In this document: positions 60,619-64,000 of the stretch, piece after piece
Layout of the letters: every line of letters starts with the position of its first letter
Numbering within the stretch: position 1 is the first letter of the stretch
Assembly (NCBI RefSeq): GCF_023150065.1
Contig: NZ_JAKLLN010000007.1
Location: 1-64,000, forward strand
Reading direction: 5' to 3'
DNA length: 64,000 nucleotides
Origin: Zoogloea sp.
GTDB lineage: Bacteria > Pseudomonadota > Gammaproteobacteria > Burkholderiales > Rhodocyclaceae
Position numbers and translations under genes: made by a program
Notes under the pieces: generated by a model
What the model was told of the DNA's origin: nothing
The model's input: only the letters and a program-made list of their open reading frames with translations
The model's database searches: none

Positions 60619-63033
60619 TCAGTGCTTTACAACCTCACCGTTGGCCAGGGGCTCGGCAGGAGCAACATTTGCTTCACCGGCGGGTACATCCGGCAGGGCC
60701 TCCGGCATTCTTTCAAGTGCATGCTCAAGCACCTGATCAATCCATTTGACGGGAATGATCTCCAGTCCATTCTTGACGTTGTCAGGGATTTCGGTGAGGT
60801 CCTTGACGTTTTCCTGGGGAATCAGTGCAGTGCGAATGCCACCGCGGACGGCAGCAAGCAGCTTTTCCTTCAGGCCACCGATCGGCAGGACTTCTCCACG
60901 CAGGGTGATTTCACCCGTCATGGCCACATCACAGCGCACCGGAATACCCGTCAGTACGGAAACCAGCCCCGTGCAGATGGCGATACCGGCAGACGGGCCA
61001 TCTTTGGGGATGGCACCTTCCGGCAGGTGGATGTGGATATCCGACTTCTGGTAGAAATCCTCCTGAATACCCAGGGAGCGGGAACGACGGCGCACCACGG
61101 AGAGCGCAGCCTGGATGGACTCCTGCATGACTTCACCCAGCTTGCCGGTGGTCATGATCTTGCCCTTGCCTGGCAGAGCCACGGCCTCGACGGTCAGCAG
61201 TTCGCCGCCGACTTCCGTCCATGCCAGCCCCGTCACCTGACCAACCTGGTTTTCCTTCTCGGCCACACCAAAGCTGTACTTGTGTACGCCCAGGTACTTG
61301 TCGATGTTCTTGGAATTGACCACGACCTTGGCCTTGCGTTTGCCGAGCACCAGCGCTTTAACAACCTTGCGGCACACCTTGGAGACCTCGCGCTCCAGGC
61401 CACGCACGCCCGCTTCGCGGGTGTAGAAGCGCACGATGTCGCGGATGGCGTCTTCGGTCACCGAAAGCTCCTCACGCTTGATCCCGTTGTTCTTCATCTG
61501 CTTCGGAACAAGGTAGCGCTGGGCGATGTTGACCTTTTCGTCTTCCGTGTAGCCGGACAGGCGGATCAACTCCATGCGGTCCAGCAACGGCGCCGGAATG
61601 TTGAGGGTGTTGGCCGTCGCTACGAACATCACGTCGGACAGGTCGTATTCCACCTCGATGTAGTGATCCACGAAGGTGGAGTTCTGTTCGGGATCCAGCA
61701 CCTCCAGCAGAGCCGAAGACGGATCGCCACGGAAATCCTGGCCCATCTTGTCCACTTCATCCAGCAGGAACAGCGGGTTACGAACCGCAACCTTGGACAT
61801 GTTCTGCAGGATCTTGCCGGGCATCGAACCGATATAGGTGCGACGGTGACCACGGATCTCGGCTTCATCACGCACGCCACCCAGGCTCATGCGCACGAAC
61901 TTGCGGTTGGTGGCGCGAGCCACCGACTGGCCAAGAGAGGTCTTGCCGACGCCCGGAGGCCCGACCAGGCACAGGATCGGCGCCTTGAGCTTGTCCACGC
62001 GCTGCTGCACGGCAAGGTATTCAAGGATGCGTTCCTTGACCTTCTCGAGGCCGTAGTGCTCGGTATCCAGCACCTTCTCGGCCTCGGCCAGATCCTTGCT
62101 GATCCGGGACTTCTTCTTCCAGGGCAGTCCGACCAGCGTCTCAATGTAATTGCGCACCACGGTGGCTTCGGCCGACATGGGCGACATCAGGCGCAGCTTC
62201 TTGAGCTCGGCCTGGGCCTTGGCCATGGCTTCCTTGGTCATCCCGGCGGACTTGATCTTCTTGTCCATCTCCTCGAGATCGGCGCCGTCTTCGCCTTCGC
62301 CGAGCTCTTTCTGGATGGCCTTGACCTGTTCGTTCAGGTAGTACTCGCGCTGGCTCTTCTCCATCTGGCGCTTGACGCGGCCGCGGATGCGCTTCTCGAC
62401 CTGGAGGATATCCAGTTCGGTCTCGAGCTGATTCAGCAGGCGCTCAAGGCGCTCGCCGGCGTCCAGCATTTCGAGGATTTCCTGCTTCTGCTCGAGCTTC
62501 AGCGGGAGGTGGGCTGCAATGGTATCTGCCAGCCGGCCCGGCTCCTCAATGCCCGACAGGGAGCTGAGGATCTCGGGAGGAATCTTCTTGTTGAGCTTAA
62601 CGTACTGGTCGAACTGGCTGATGATGGCCCGGCGCATGGCCTCGACCTCGTTGTTCGGCGCCTCGGCGGCCGGCATGGGGCTGGCCTTGGCGACAAACAG
62701 GGTACGCAGGTCTTCAACAGACACCACACGGGCACGCTGGACACCCTCGACCAGCACCTTCACGGTGCCATCGGGCAGCTTGAGCATCTGGAGGATGTTG
62801 GCGATGCAACCGAGATCGTAGAGATCCTCGGCGGAAGGCTCGTCCTTGGCTGCGGACTTCTGGGCCACCAGCAGGATGCTCTTGCCGGCTTCCATCGCAT
62901 TCTCGAGCGCCTTGATGGACTTGGGGCGACCCACGAACAGCGGGATCACCATGTGCGGGAACACCACCACGTCGCGCAGCGGCAGCAGCGGCAGTTCGAT
63001 CTGTTCTTCGGGGAGGTCAAGCGTGCTCGACAT
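60619..63033 (-). CDS. lon: ATP-dependent protease Lon
   Basis: An 804-residue LonA protease: N-terminal substrate-binding domain (LPLLPLRDVVVFPHMVIPLFVGR), AAA+ domain with Walker A GPPGVGKTS and Walker B-like LFLLDEVDKMG, and a C-terminal peptidase with the Ser-Lys dyad in PKDGPSAG and the downstream KLLAAVRGG. It degrades misfolded and regulatory proteins in the cytoplasm. AAAGGA precedes the ATG. A sigma-32-type promoter lies just upstream at 63063-63091. It directly follows clpX. Confidence 0.98.
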   Translation of the reverse strand: MSSTLDLPEEQIELPLLPLRDVVVFPHMVIPLFVGRPKSIKALENAMEAGKSILLVAQKSAAKDEPSAEDLYDLGCIANILQMLKLPDGTVKVLVEGVQRARVVSVEDLRTLFVAKASPMPAAEAPNNEVEAMRRAIISQFDQYVKLNKKIPPEILSSLSGIEEPGRLADTIAAHLPLKLEQKQEILEMLDAGERLERLLNQLETELDILQVEKRIRGRVKRQMEKSQREYYLNEQVKAIQKELGEGEDGADLEEMDKKIKSAGMTKEAMAKAQAELKKLRLMSPMSAEATVVRNYIETLVGLPWKKKSRISKDLAEAEKVLDTEHYGLEKVKERILEYLAVQQRVDKLKAPILCLVGPPGVGKTSLGQSVARATNRKFVRMSLGGVRDEAEIRGHRRTYIGSMPGKILQNMSKVAVRNPLFLLDEVDKMGQDFRGDPSSALLEVLDPEQNSTFVDHYIEVEYDLSDVMFVATANTLNIPAPLLDRMELIRLSGYTEDEKVNIAQRYLVPKQMKNNGIKREELSVTEDAIRDIVRFYTREAGVRGLEREVSKVCRKVVKALVLGKRKAKVVVNSKNIDKYLGVHKYSFGVAEKENQVGQVTGLAWTEVGGELLTVEAVALPGKGKIMTTGKLGEVMQESIQAALSVVRRRSRSLGIQEDFYQKSDIHIHLPEGAIPKDGPSAGIAICTGLVSVLTGIPVRCDVAMTGEITLRGEVLPIGGLKEKLLAAVRGGIRTALIPQENVKDLTEIPDNVKNGLEIIPVKWIDQVLEHALERMPEALPDVPAGEANVAPAEPLANGEVVKH

Positions 63034-63050
63034 GATTTTTCCTTTAAAGG

Positions 63051-63078
63051 CACTAAGGCCCCATATGGGGCCCTAGTG
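63051..63078. repeat. Palindrome in the clpX-lon spacer
   Basis: CACTA-A-GGCCCC-ATAT-GGGGCC-C-TAGTG folds back on itself almost perfectly and overlaps the -10 box of the lon heat-shock promoter. No T-run is present. Confidence 0.55.
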
Positions 63079-63091
63079 ACATCAATTCAAG
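63063..63091 (-). promoter_or_regulatory. Sigma-32 (heat-shock) promoter of lon
   Basis: Minus-strand CTTGAAT (63085-63091), a 14-base spacer and CCCCATAT (63063-63070) match the sigma-32 consensus CTTGAAA / CCCCATnT at all but one position, in the clpX-lon gap. It implies heat induction of lon. Confidence 0.75.
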
Positions 63092-63119
63092 CAGTCCTGC
63101 GAAAAACTTCTGCTTGATG

Positions 63120-64000
<881 letters not shown>

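Noticed and set aside
60556-63117. An 853-codon plus-strand frame opposite lon
   Set aside because: Complete overlap with the unmistakable lon gene; the translation is His/Gln/Leu-rich without any motif.

Overview
The window is GC-rich, densely coding bacterial DNA with short intergenic gaps. The gene set (a complete aerobic phenylacetyl-CoA pathway, a liv-type ABC transporter, lexA-imuA-imuB with a separate dnaE2, a multiheme cytochrome/porin cluster, and the clpX-lon-hupB-tRNA-ppiD-fabI block) suggests a respiratory betaproteobacterium, most likely of the Rhodocyclales (Azospira/Azonexus/Thauera type). That placement is inferred from protein style and gene order, not from a marker comparison.

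Positions 1-23170: phenylacetate catabolism. A long minus-strand operon runs paaN(paaZ)-paaG-paaH-paaI-paaK-paaJ-livK-like binding protein-two enoyl-CoA hydratases-paaA-paaB-paaC-paaD-paaE. Phenylacetate is activated by PaaK and epoxidised by the diiron monooxygenase PaaABC(D)E. The ring is then isomerised and opened (PaaG, a hydratase, PaaN), and beta-oxidation-like steps (hydratases, PaaH, PaaJ) give acetyl-CoA and succinyl-CoA. PaaN has only the aldehyde dehydrogenase part. Divergent from it are an unassigned R2-like diiron protein with its own ferredoxin-type reductase, then paaX, paaY (minus), an IclR-type regulator, and livHMGF. LivF carries an N-terminal hemerythrin domain, which is the most unusual protein in the window. 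Two exact 12-base words are shared by the promoters of the diiron gene and livH.

Positions 23171-41716: housekeeping and stress genes. These are a fused double-ATPase of a peptide-type ABC importer, slyD, a Bcp-type peroxiredoxin, lexA-imuA-imuB (SOS mutagenesis), a MATE exporter, a small beta-rich envelope protein, an M61 peptidase, and a 479-base non-coding region rich in DnaA-box-like words. After these come a LysR regulator divergent from ferredoxin-NADP reductase, a PHB-depolymerase-like esterase, a MAPEG protein, an ABC exporter, a FeeM-like N-acyltransferase and ettA.

Positions 41833-47026: a five-gene minus-strand cluster that looks like a quinone-to-outer-surface electron conduit. 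It encodes a membrane-anchored heptaheme cytochrome, a cytochrome b, a monoheme cytochrome, a decaheme MtrA/DmsE-type cytochrome and an MtrB/PioB-type porin. A possible FNR/ANR site lies upstream.

Positions 47278-64000: a MOSC protein, a small unknown protein, a secreted subtilase with a GlyGly-CTERM tail, SOS-controlled dnaE2 with a perfect LexA box, a DUF4136-like lipoprotein, and a large lipoprotein solute-binding protein with a C-terminal membrane helix. The window ends with fabI, ppiD, tRNA-Asp, tRNA-Val, hupB, tRNA-Arg, lon (with a sigma-32-type promoter) and the 3' part of clpX, which runs off the right edge.
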